64,000 bases of DNA, from NCBI RefSeq assembly GCF_003665065.1, contig NZ_RCHR01000002.1, forward strand, positions 496,001 through 560,000, in the 5' to 3' direction. Below are positions 8,791-16,657 of the stretch, in pieces (within the stretch, counting starts at the first letter, position 1; each line of letters begins with the position of its first letter). The translations under genes and the position numbers were made by a program. The notes beneath the pieces are model-generated. The model searched no databases and was not told where the DNA came from. It was given only the letters and a program-made list of their open reading frames with translations. Origin of the DNA: Oceanobacillus piezotolerans. GTDB lineage: Bacteria; Bacillota; Bacilli; Bacillales; Amphibacillaceae.

Positions 8791-9297
8791 TTATTTTGTT
8801 GCATTGTTACTTAACTTAGAAAGATTACGCTGGATTTGATTGTAATGCCCTTCAACATGTTCCACTAAGAAATGCTCAATTAGGAATGAAACTGGCTTGT
8901 TGCCAAATTTAGCAAAGTTGCGATGTGGGTTTTCTTCTGTTAAACGTTCATCGTCGACTTTCGATAGCCTCTCCGTTACAACAGGCTTCAACTCTTTCAC
9001 TTTTGCAATAACAGCATTCACATCTAATTCATCAGGACTTTCGACTGCTTCTAAGCGATCTGGATTTTGTAATCCTCTTCCCCATTCAGATCCAGGTTGC
9101 TCTAATATCGTTTCTAACTCACTTAGCCAGTATAAGGTTGCTTCGTTTACGTGATTTAGAATTTGTAAAATAGACCACTCATCCTCTGCAGGCTTCCAGC
9201 GAATAGTTTCCTCTGAGAGGTCTTGTACAGTCGTCACGATTTTATCCAATGATCCATTAATCGATTCCGTATAGCTTAGTACCTTCACATCAGTCAT
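8791..9297 (-). CDS. DinB/YfiT-fold protein, candidate thiol-dependent maleylpyruvate isomerase
   Basis: A 168-residue four-helix DinB-superfamily protein. Histidines in LNHVNEATLYWL and in FLIEHFLVEHVEGHYNQI are placed like the metal-binding triad of the family. In Actinobacteria a DinB-fold enzyme is the mycothiol-dependent maleylpyruvate isomerase of the gentisate pathway. Firmicutes use bacillithiol, and bacillithiol transferases are also DinB-fold. Position between gentisate dioxygenase and an FAH hydrolase (5-base gap) makes a bacillithiol-dependent isomerase a good inference. It is not proven; the downstream hydrolase might instead act directly on maleylpyruvate. Confidence 0.7.
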   Translation of the reverse strand: MTDVKVLSYTESINGSLDKIVTTVQDLSEETIRWKPAEDEWSILQILNHVNEATLYWLSELETILEQPGSEWGRGLQNPDRLEAVESPDELDVNAVIAKVKELKPVVTERLSKVDDERLTEENPHRNFAKFGNKPVSFLIEHFLVEHVEGHYNQIQRNLSKLSNNATK

Positions 9298-9302
9298 CTA
9301 TC

Positions 9303-10247
9303 TTATTCTCCCTTCTGTAAAGCAACTTTGTTTTCTAACGTTCCAATTTTATCGATTTCGATTTTCACGACATCTCCATCTTTCAAGAATACTTGTGGAT
9401 CACGTGCGACACCTACTCCACCAGGTGTTCCAGTAAGAACCACATCGCCAGGTTCTAAAGTCATTAGGTTAGATAGAAATGCTACTAGCTTTTGAACGGT
9501 AAATACTAGATTCTCTGTGTTCGAATGTTGTCGCTCTTCTCCATTCACAGTAAGCACAACCTCAAGACCGGATGGATCGGTAATTTCATCAGAAGTAACC
9601 AGCCATGGTCCCATCGGAGCACTGCCTTCAACGGCTTTTCCTTGTAACCATTGAAGAGTACGACGTTGAATATCACGATACGTGACATCGTTTGTGATGG
9701 TATAACCAGCAACATAATCAAGTGCCTCTTCTTCCGATACATTTCGTGCTTGTTTACCTACTACAAATGTAAATTCCGCTTCGTAATCAAGTTGTTCTGA
9801 AATTGGATAGAATGGAATATCATCCTCTGGACCAACAATCGTATTAGCAAACTTAGCAAAAACGACAGGATTGGAAGGAAGTTCTCTTCCCATTTCCAGA
9901 ATATGTTCACGATAGTTATGACCTACACAGATCATTTTTCCTGGGCTTGATAAAGGTGCTTCTATCTTCACTTCCCCTTTGGAATAAACAAGTTGATGTA
10001 TAAAATCCGTGCCATTGCTCAATGCAAAGTCGATCGCTCTTTTTGCTAACTCCATACTTTCTTTCCCACCTTGCAAAAACGCTTCCATTTTTGCAGGAAC
10101 AAAAGCTTCTGCTATTTCCTTATATCGATATTTTCCTTCGCTTTTTAGTAAAGCCTGATACGCATAATTTAAATCAATTACTTTGTTTTCTTCTACGACC
10201 GCTCCGATTCTTGAGTAACCGTTTACAGTAAAGGTAATAAGTTTCAT
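9303..10247 (-). CDS. Fumarylacetoacetate hydrolase family: fumarylpyruvate (or maleylpyruvate) hydrolase
   Basis: FAH-family C-C hydrolase of 314 residues. The start was set at ATG 10247, with AAGGAG six bases upstream; an in-frame ATG at 10265 precedes that site. Motifs are MICVGHNYREHILEM, PVVFAKFANTIVGPEDDI, the metal-binding LDYEAEFTFVVG and TGTPGGVGVARDP. It ends the gentisate route by splitting fumarylpyruvate to fumarate and pyruvate, or maleylpyruvate to maleate and pyruvate if the DinB protein is not an isomerase. It is the first gene of the operon, divergent from the IclR regulator. Confidence 0.88.
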   Translation of the reverse strand: MKLITFTVNGYSRIGAVVEENKVIDLNYAYQALLKSEGKYRYKEIAEAFVPAKMEAFLQGGKESMELAKRAIDFALSNGTDFIHQLVYSKGEVKIEAPLSSPGKMICVGHNYREHILEMGRELPSNPVVFAKFANTIVGPEDDIPFYPISEQLDYEAEFTFVVGKQARNVSEEEALDYVAGYTITNDVTYRDIQRRTLQWLQGKAVEGSAPMGPWLVTSDEITDPSGLEVVLTVNGEERQHSNTENLVFTVQKLVAFLSNLMTLEPGDVVLTGTPGGVGVARDPQVFLKDGDVVKIEIDKIGTLENKVALQKGE

Positions 10248-10285
10248 CATATTCTCCTTTTTCATTAAGTATTTTCAGACCTGCT

Positions 10286-10313
10286 GTGGAATTACAGTTT
10301 TTTCTCATTCCAC
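10286..10313. promoter_or_regulatory. Inverted repeat upstream of the gentisate operon
   Basis: GTGGAAT (10286-10292) and ATTCCAC (10307-10313) form a perfect 7-base inverted repeat about 40 bases before the hydrolase start. It is a candidate operator for the divergent IclR regulator. Confidence 0.4.
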
Positions 10314-10422
10314 TATTGTGATACATAGTTATATTATATATAATTATTATAAATCTGAATATTTATTAATGTCAATATTAAACTATTGTAATTTATTTAT
10401 ATTAATTTTATATTTATAATTA

Positions 10423-10438
10423 TCGGCACATTTACCGA
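10423..10438. promoter_or_regulatory. TCGG-N8-CCGA palindrome upstream of the iclR gene
   Basis: TCGGCACATTTACCGA is a GC-containing palindrome in an otherwise nearly pure A/T region, 50-65 bases before the IclR start. It suits an autoregulatory or shared operator. Confidence 0.4.
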
Positions 10439-10487
10439 CAATATTATAAATTATTTCGTTAAATTGAACATAAAGGAGTAGGTACTT

Positions 10488-11216
10488 ATGGAAACAAAAA
10501 GAAAGAATGATACCATTCAATCTTTGAGGATTGGACTTTCTATTATAGAAGTCATTGCAAAAGAAGGAAGACCATTAAAAGTAATAGAAATACAGGAGAA
10601 AACACAAATCACAAAAAGTAATTTATATAAATATTTAAACACTTTAATTCAAGAAAACTTTTTGTTTCGGGATTCAGAGACAAGCATGTATCATCTAGGC
10701 TCGAAATTGATTCAATATGGATTTGCAGCCATGGGTAATCAGGATATTCTCCCTATTATTACACCCTATCTTCAGTCAATCAGTGTGCGTACAAGAAGCT
10801 CTGTTATTTTTGCTGTACCAACGTACAATGGGCCGGTTATTGCAAAAATCTGGCGGTCTAGTCAAATACTAAATATAGGAGCTGAATTGGGAACATTACT
10901 TCCCCCAAGATCCTCGTCCGGGAAAATTTTCCATGCATTTTCCAGTAAATTGATGATTGATAGCTGGAACAAAGAAAAGGATTTGTCCTTACCTGAAAAC
11001 GAATTAGAAAAAATTAAAAAGGACAAGATTGCCTTTGCGAACGAGCCACTTATATCACAGATTTCTTCTGTTTCTATTCCTATATTATCTTTTGACAAGG
11101 AATTAATTGGGATTGTAACTGTTGTTGGGTTTTCAACTGATATACCAAGTACGCCAGATAGCGAGTTTAGTCAATATTTGCAGGAGGTACAGTTGGAGAT
11201 ATCAGGAAAGTTTTGA
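10488..11216 (+). CDS. IclR-family regulator of the gentisate operon
   Basis: A 242-residue IclR protein. The winged helix-turn-helix is at about residues 10-65 (EVIAKEGRPLKVIEIQEKTQ). The GAF-like effector domain follows, with SVIFAVPTYNGPVIAKI and the conserved PPRSSSGKIFHAF stretch. It starts at ATG 10488 behind AAAGGAG. It is divergent from the hydroxylase-dioxygenase-hydrolase operon, so pathway-specific control of gentisate or 3-hydroxybenzoate use is a reasonable inference. It might also act on the transporter gene downstream on the same strand. Confidence 0.88.
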   Translation: METKRKNDTIQSLRIGLSIIEVIAKEGRPLKVIEIQEKTQITKSNLYKYLNTLIQENFLFRDSETSMYHLGSKLIQYGFAAMGNQDILPIITPYLQSISVRTRSSVIFAVPTYNGPVIAKIWRSSQILNIGAELGTLLPPRSSSGKIFHAFSSKLMIDSWNKEKDLSLPENELEKIKKDKIAFANEPLISQISSVSIPILSFDKELIGIVTVVGFSTDIPSTPDSEFSQYLQEVQLEISGKF

Positions 11217-11856
11217 TGGAATTGAGAGAAAGAGAGGATAATAGATAAAAAGATAGGTATATTATACTTTTTTCTATTCCTTTCTTTTTCACCATATTGG
11301 AACTCCTAGTGTCATCCCCGTCCTTCCAGCAAACCAAATTTTTATTTATACAATTGTTACTATCCTCATTTCTCAAAAAGATAATATTTTTAATTATTAA
11401 GGAGATTATTATTATAAAACTGATAGATTCTTCAAGAAATCTGGAACTAAAATTATCAATCCTCATTATCAATTTTTTCAATATGTCAGCAGCTCCATGG
11501 CTATGTCCTACCAATTCATGCTCCAGATATTTTCCTCAAACCTAAATTGACTTTATACCAATCCCCACCTCCATAAACTGTTACCAACAGATTAATCGAG
11601 TAACTATTTATAAAAAATAAAAAATATTTTAAATTTCTTATAACTATGTTCCTTATAGAGGAACTGGAGTATTTAGATACAATTTCTATAACATATAATG
11701 AGAACTAGCTTCAGGATTTTCTTAAGCAAAGAAAAGTCTTATTTTTTACGATGAATTATATGACTAACAGGAATCATTTACCTTTCCTTATTAATGTAAG
11801 CGGTTTCTGACTAAGAGATAATTCATTTCACAACCAAAAATGGGAGGAATGGAAAG
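11217..11856. other. 640-base A/T-rich gap without a recognisable gene
   Basis: Only low-complexity short frames are seen on both strands and none matches a family I recognise. The stretch ends with a good GGGAGGA ribosome binding site that now serves a broken gene. Together with the two decayed genes to the right it looks like a deletion scar. Confidence 0.5.
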
Positions 11857-12523
11857 ATGACTTTATCCAATACAAAACTAAAGGCAGGCAATAGCTGAAA
11901 TGGAAAGAGCTGTTAAGGATCTAAGGCTTAGAGGAATACAAATAGGTTCCAATGTAAACGGACTAAATCTGGATGACATTTCCCTTTATCCCTTTTTTGA
12001 AGCGGCAGCGGAAATGAATGTTCCACTTTTTGTCCACCCTTGGGCAACACTTGGACGAGAAAGACTGGAGCGGTTCAATACCATGTACACGGTTGGTATG
12101 CCTTCAGAAACTGCTCTTGCAGCTGGAAGCATCATTATGAGCGGGATGCTAGAAAAGCTGCCGAACCTAAAGGTTTGCTTTGCTCACGGAGGTGGGGCTC
12201 TTCCATACATCCTTCCAAGAATGGATCAGGGCTGGGAAGTCTGGCCAGATACCCGTAATATAGAAAAAGTTCCAAGCTATTATGCTAAAAAACTATACTA
12301 TGATTCCCTTGTATACGATCCGAATAATTTGAGATTTATGATCGAACAATTCGGGGCAAGACAGATTATCGCTGGCTCTGATTATCCATTTCTATTGCGT
12401 GAAAAGCCTGTTGGTAAGGTTATTGACAATCTTAACGATATATCAGAGGAAGATGCTGTTTTAATGCTTGGACAGAATGCTTTAGACTTTCTAGAGATCA
12501 ATGAATTGGTTAAAACCAATTAG
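11857..12523 (+). pseudogene. Amidohydrolase (ACMSD-type decarboxylase) with internal deletion
   Basis: An ATG at 11857 follows a good GGGAGGAATGG site but reaches a stop after 13 codons. A different frame then runs IAEMERAVKDLRLRGIQIG from about 11890 to the stop at 12523, matching the C-terminal two-thirds of amidohydrolase-2 decarboxylases (ACMSD or resorcylate type). It keeps FVHPW, FAHGGGALPYILPRMDQGW and AGSDYPF. Roughly 110 N-terminal residues, including the usual HxH metal ligands, are missing. The remaining 207-codon frame is unlikely to give an active enzyme. It was probably another aromatic-acid gene of this locus. Confidence 0.75.
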
Positions 12524-12580
12524 AATATATTCTCGAAAATTTAATCGTTAAACACACTAGTCTACATGATTCTATTTGAA

Positions 12581-12735
12581 ATGACTGGTGTATTCAAAGG
12601 TACGAAGGTACTTCGATTTGAGCAATAGAAGAAAAGGAAGTAGGAGCTATTTCTTATTACAACGACATGGAAGCTGACCCATCAAGAATGGAGAATTGTT
12701 TCATGGCTTTATTCAAAAAGCCAAATTATTTCTGA
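12581..12735 (+). pseudogene. Possible fragment of a SnoaL/NTF2-like protein
   Basis: Two frames joined by a frameshift near 12628 give TGVFKGTKVLRFEQ and then IEEKEVGAISYYNDMEADPS to a stop at 12735. The pattern (fold-ending strand pair, then YYND) resembles the C-terminus of NTF2-like SnoaL proteins. It is short and without a start, so the assignment is weak. Confidence 0.3.
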
Positions 12736-12750
12736 CAGGAGGTTGAGTAT

Positions 12751-14094
12751 ATGAAAGTGACAAATGCAGAAGAACTGATTGAGAAAACAAAACTAGCTAA
12801 ATTCCATTGGATGTTACTTTTTTGGGGTGCTCTACTAATGCTATTTGATGGTTTTGATTTAACTATCTATGGAGCAGTAGTTCCAACTTTAATGGAGGAA
12901 TGGGGAATTTCTGCTGTTCAGGCCGGGAGATATGGGAGTTATGCTTTGTTTGGGATGATGTTTGGGGCGCTGATATTCGGAACATTGGCAGATAAATTAG
13001 GCAGAAAGAAGATTATCCTGATTTGCGTTACTATCTTCAGTCTGTTTATGCTTCTAGCAGGATTAGCTCCAAGCCCAGAAATATTTGGGTTATTCCGCTT
13101 CATTACTGGTTTAGGATTAGGTGGAATGATGCCGAATGTAATTGGATTGATTAGCGAATATTCCCCGCAAGGAATGCGCAGCCGGATGATCGCTACGATT
13201 ATGGCTGGATATTCCATCGGTGGCGTTATCGCTGCTTTCCTAAGTATGCTACTTATTTCTAACTTTGGCTGGGAGTCTGTATTCTTCTTTGGTGCCCTAC
13301 CATTACTTTTCATACCCTTCTTAGCCAAGTTATTGCCAGACTCAGTAGGAACGTTAATCAGTAAAAATGATCATAAAGGGGTACAGAAAATTCTTGTAAA
13401 AGTAAATCCAGCTTATAGACCTTCTGATAATGAGTCATTTGTTTTAAATAAACCAAAAGAAACTTCATCTCCAGTAAAAAACCTATTTACTGAAAAAAGA
13501 GGCTTTTTAACGATAATGATCTGGTTAACATACTTTATGTCACTTCTGATGATTTATGGATTGAATACCTGGCTGCCAAAACTTATGAACGAAGCTGGAT
13601 TCCCTCTTGGTTCAAGCTTAAGTTTCCTTCTGGCATTAAATGCGGGAGCAACCATTGGTGCCATTCTAATGGGATGGGTTGCGGATCGTTGGGGTGTTGG
13701 AAAATCACTTATTCTATTCTTTTTAATCGCCACTCTTTCCATTACAAGTCTTGGATTCTCAACCAATATGATTGTGTTGTATGTAATGGTTGCGATTGCT
13801 GGAGCAGCAACCGTAGGAACACAGAACCTTACACATTCCTATACATCCCAGTTCTATCCGATCACAATGCGCTCAACAGCTTTAGGATGGGCATTAGGAG
13901 TTGGGCGAATTGGAGGGATACTTGGTCCAGCTATTGGTGGTATTTTACTTGCTTCCAATTTAACTTTACAACTAAATTTCTTTATATTTGCCATTCCAGG
14001 AATCTTTGCGGCATTTGCTGTTTTCATAGCCAATCAACAAGGTCAAAATGTCAATGAGGAAGTACCTGCTGCTCCTCAAGTTTTGTCAAAGTAG
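12751..14094 (+). CDS. MFS aromatic acid:H+ symporter (AAHS family)
   Basis: A 447-residue, 12-helix major facilitator in the plasma membrane. The first helix carries the AAHS signature (LLMLFDGFDLTIYGAVVPTL). The loop 2-3 motif GTLADKLGRKK and the mid-protein repeat GWVADRWGVGKS are present. Relatives (BenK, PcaK, GenK) import benzoate-type acids with protons. It starts at ATG 12751 behind CAGGAGG, downstream of the IclR gene and the decayed decarboxylase. Uptake of 3-hydroxybenzoate, gentisate or a related acid is inferred. Confidence 0.88.
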   Translation: MKVTNAEELIEKTKLAKFHWMLLFWGALLMLFDGFDLTIYGAVVPTLMEEWGISAVQAGRYGSYALFGMMFGALIFGTLADKLGRKKIILICVTIFSLFMLLAGLAPSPEIFGLFRFITGLGLGGMMPNVIGLISEYSPQGMRSRMIATIMAGYSIGGVIAAFLSMLLISNFGWESVFFFGALPLLFIPFLAKLLPDSVGTLISKNDHKGVQKILVKVNPAYRPSDNESFVLNKPKETSSPVKNLFTEKRGFLTIMIWLTYFMSLLMIYGLNTWLPKLMNEAGFPLGSSLSFLLALNAGATIGAILMGWVADRWGVGKSLILFFLIATLSITSLGFSTNMIVLYVMVAIAGAATVGTQNLTHSYTSQFYPITMRSTALGWALGVGRIGGILGPAIGGILLASNLTLQLNFFIFAIPGIFAAFAVFIANQQGQNVNEEVPAAPQVLSK

Positions 14095-14149
14095 CTTAAA
14101 AACTGTTGAAATATTATTCTCTGCTTTTTCACCTATAAATTAACGAAAA

Positions 14150-14187
14150 ACACCAGCTAATCACTTGAGTCAATGATTAGCTGGTGT
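14150..14187. terminator. Bidirectional terminator between converging transporter genes
   Basis: ACACCAGCTAATCA and TGATTAGCTGGTGT form a perfect 14-base stem with a 10-base loop. A-rich sequence lies on one side and T-rich on the other, between convergent genes. Confidence 0.85.
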
Positions 14188-14202
14188 AAATTCTTTTAAG
14201 AG

Positions 14203-15876
14203 TTAATTTATTAAACCCTCAGGAAAAACAGTTAAATCAATACCAAACACAGCTGGCAGCATCCAATATGCAAATAAAACAATGAGCGCCGTTGCAAACA
14301 CATTTAAAGCAAAACCTGTTCGAACCATTTCAATGATTTTTAACTTCCCTGTCCCGAAAATGATTGCATTTGGCGGTGTTCCAACCGGCAGCATAAATGC
14401 ACAGTTAGCCGCAATGGCACATGGAGCCATTAAGGCAAATGGATGAACATTAATGGCAACAGCTAGAGATGCTAGAATTGGCATAATCATGGTTGCCGTT
14501 GCTGTATTGGATGTGATTTCTGTTAACATCATAATTAAGATCGTTGCACCAGCAATAATCATAAAGATGTGGAGACCATCCAAGATAGTGAGCTGTTCTC
14601 CCAGCCATGTAGATAATCCGCTTGATTGGAATCCTACAGCAATGGCAAGTCCTCCACCAAATAGTAATAACACACCCCAAGGGATGTCTTTTGAATCCGC
14701 CCACTCAAGTACACGGGGACTCGCCTTTCCAGGAATTAAGAATAAAAGAATCGTTGCCGCCATGGCAATCATCCCGTCTGAGATCCCTGGTAGTTCAAAA
14801 ATAAGTGCACTTTCTCCGCTCCAGAAAAAGTCTTTTGAAATCCACATAAAAGCGGCAAAAATAAAGACTGCTGCGACAACGCCTTCTTCATAGGAAATTT
14901 TCCCAAGTTTCTTTCTTTCATCTTGAATTAGTTCTTTTCCGCCCGGTATGTTCTTTAGATTTGTTTTAAAAGCCATTTTTGCTAAATAGAACCATGTACA
15001 AAGCAGAATTAAAATCATAAGAGGAGTTGCAAACATCATCCATGATGCAAAGGAAACTTCAATACCAAATAGTTCTCTAACCTGTCCGGCAAAGATAATC
15101 GTAGGTGGTGTCCCGATTAAGGTAGCAAAACCACCAATTGTTCCCGCATAGCCAACTCCAAAAATCATGGATTTTTCAAATTTCGGCAAATCTGATCCGT
15201 CTTTCTTCCCTTTTAGTGTGGAAGCTACTTGTGCAGTAATAGCAAGGGCCATCGGAATCATCATCATAACCGCTGCTGTATTAGACACCCACATCGATAA
15301 AAAGGCTGTAGCCGACATAAATCCAAGTAAAATCCGCTGTGTGCTTGTTCCGATAACAGCGATAATAAATAACGCTATTCTTCGGTGTAAATCCCATTTC
15401 TCCATTGCCGTTGCGATAAAGAAACCACCTAGAAATAAGAAGATAATATCATTTCCATAAGCAGAAGTAACCTCAGAACCTGTCATACTTCCCGTCAATG
15501 GCAATAAAATAAGTGGCAGCAAGGATGTTACTGGAATTGGAATCGCTTCGGTAATCCACCAAGTAGCAATCCATAATGTAGAAGCCAGAACAAGTCTTCC
15601 CTCTGATGATAGACCTTCTGGATGGAAGAATAGAAGAGTTAACGCAAATAGCAACGGTCCTAATATTAACCCGACTTGCTGACCTCGTGAATAAGGTTTC
15701 TTCTCATTTGGTTTTTCTGGCTTAACTTCTTTTTGTTTTACTGAATCATAATCGGTTGCCTCTTTTTTTAAGGCGTTACTGCCTTTTTTAGCATAAGCAA
15801 ATACATTAAGTGCATCTTTTGTTTTCCGATGCTGATGCCACATTTTTTCCCAAGTAAGCGTAAAGCCTTGTTTCAT
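14203..15876 (-). CDS. SLC13/DASS divalent anion:Na+ symporter (dicarboxylate transporter)
   Basis: A 557-residue membrane protein of the DASS family (SdcS/CitT relatives) importing C4-dicarboxylates or similar. Motifs are the first SNTA-type hairpin WVSNTAAVMMMIPMALAI, GTPPTIIFAG, the second SNTATATMIMPILASLA and LPVGTPPNAIIFG. The start was set at ATG 15876, with AGAGGTGG five bases before; an upstream in-frame GTG overlaps that site. An unusual charged N-terminal extension of about 70 residues precedes the first helix. It follows a DcuSR/MalKR-like two-component pair on the same strand, and a cre-like site lies in the gap. Confidence 0.88.
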   Translation of the reverse strand: MKQGFTLTWEKMWHQHRKTKDALNVFAYAKKGSNALKKEATDYDSVKQKEVKPEKPNEKKPYSRGQQVGLILGPLLFALTLLFFHPEGLSSEGRLVLASTLWIATWWITEAIPIPVTSLLPLILLPLTGSMTGSEVTSAYGNDIIFLFLGGFFIATAMEKWDLHRRIALFIIAVIGTSTQRILLGFMSATAFLSMWVSNTAAVMMMIPMALAITAQVASTLKGKKDGSDLPKFEKSMIFGVGYAGTIGGFATLIGTPPTIIFAGQVRELFGIEVSFASWMMFATPLMILILLCTWFYLAKMAFKTNLKNIPGGKELIQDERKKLGKISYEEGVVAAVFIFAAFMWISKDFFWSGESALIFELPGISDGMIAMAATILLFLIPGKASPRVLEWADSKDIPWGVLLLFGGGLAIAVGFQSSGLSTWLGEQLTILDGLHIFMIIAGATILIMMLTEITSNTATATMIMPILASLAVAINVHPFALMAPCAIAANCAFMLPVGTPPNAIIFGTGKLKIIEMVRTGFALNVFATALIVLFAYWMLPAVFGIDLTVFPEGLIN

Positions 15877-15902
15877 GATAACCACCTCTTTTTTTGAATT
15901 TC

Positions 15903-15916
15903 TGAAAGCGTTTACT
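15903..15916. promoter_or_regulatory. cre-like site (CcpA) upstream of the dicarboxylate transporter
   Basis: TGAAAGCGTTTACT agrees with the catabolite-responsive consensus TGWAANCGNTNWCA at 13 of 14 positions. It lies 26-40 bases upstream of the transporter start, so glucose repression by CcpA is likely. Confidence 0.55.
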
Positions 15917-15958
15917 ACATTATTTCAATAATAGAGGAATTCCGTCTAGATTATTTAA

Positions 15959-16657
15959 TTAAATGAAACCGGCTTCTAAAAAAAGAGGTGCTTCGGGTGT
16001 CGCTTTATATTTCTGTAATGGTCTGCCAAAAACCTGGTAAATCAACTTTGTTTCGATTAATTTTTCCTCTTCGAAAAAGCGCATATATTTACGTAAGGAA
16101 ACATGTGATAGAGAGCACTTTTCAGCAAGCTCAGCTGCAGTCAGCCACTCATTTGTTTCAATTAAACATTGAATGACACGAAAAGCAGTTACTCTTGTTA
16201 TTCCTTTTGGTAAAGTATAGACTTTATTTTGCCCGCCCTTATGTAATAATCTATCAACATCTTGCTGTGAAAACACTTTGCCCGTATCGAGTCTATTGGC
16301 ACGATAACGATATAATGCTTCTTGAAAACGTTTAAAGGAAAATGGTTTAATTAAATAGTCGACTACACCAAAGCGGTTACCAGTTTTTACAGTTACGGCA
16401 TCATTGGCGGAAGTAATCAAGATCACATCCAAATCTAATCCTTCTGCACGAATTTGTTTCAGCAAGTCCAGTCCATTAGTAGATCCAATATAAACATCCA
16501 GCAAAAGCAAATCAGGCTTTAATTGCTGGAGTTTATTTAATCCTTCCTCAAGAGTATGTGTTTCGAATAGAAGCTGGAACCCGTCTATTTTATCTAAAAA
16601 TAGACGATGAAATCTACTAACATCTAAATCATCTTCAACCATTCCGACCTTAATCAT
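15959..16657 (-). CDS. CitB/DcuR-type response regulator
   Basis: A 232-residue response regulator. The receiver domain has acidic pair VEDD near residue 8, phospho-acceptor Asp54 in LLLLDVYIGS and the Lys of DYLIKPF. The C-terminal domain is a winged-helix of the CitB/DcuR family (LTAAELAEKCSLSHVSLRKYM). Its start overlaps the sensor kinase by 8 bases, so the two are translated together. It probably activates the SLC13 transporter gene immediately downstream in response to an external dicarboxylate. Confidence 0.92.
   Translation of the reverse strand: MIKVGMVEDDLDVSRFHRLFLDKIDGFQLLFETHTLEEGLNKLQQLKPDLLLLDVYIGSTNGLDLLKQIRAEGLDLDVILITSANDAVTVKTGNRFGVVDYLIKPFSFKRFQEALYRYRANRLDTGKVFSQQDVDRLLHKGGQNKVYTLPKGITRVTAFRVIQCLIETNEWLTAAELAEKCSLSHVSLRKYMRFFEEEKLIETKLIYQVFGRPLQKYKATPEAPLFLEAGFI

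Noticed and set aside
11297-11545. 82-codon plus-strand frame and 115-codon minus-strand frame in the A/T-rich gap
   Set aside because: Low-complexity Ile/Leu/Ser/Lys-rich translations, poor ribosome sites and mutual overlap; no family resemblance.
14453-14893. 146-codon plus-strand frame inside the SLC13 transporter gene
   Set aside because: It is antisense to a well-conserved membrane protein, and composition follows the reverse of hydrophobic codons.
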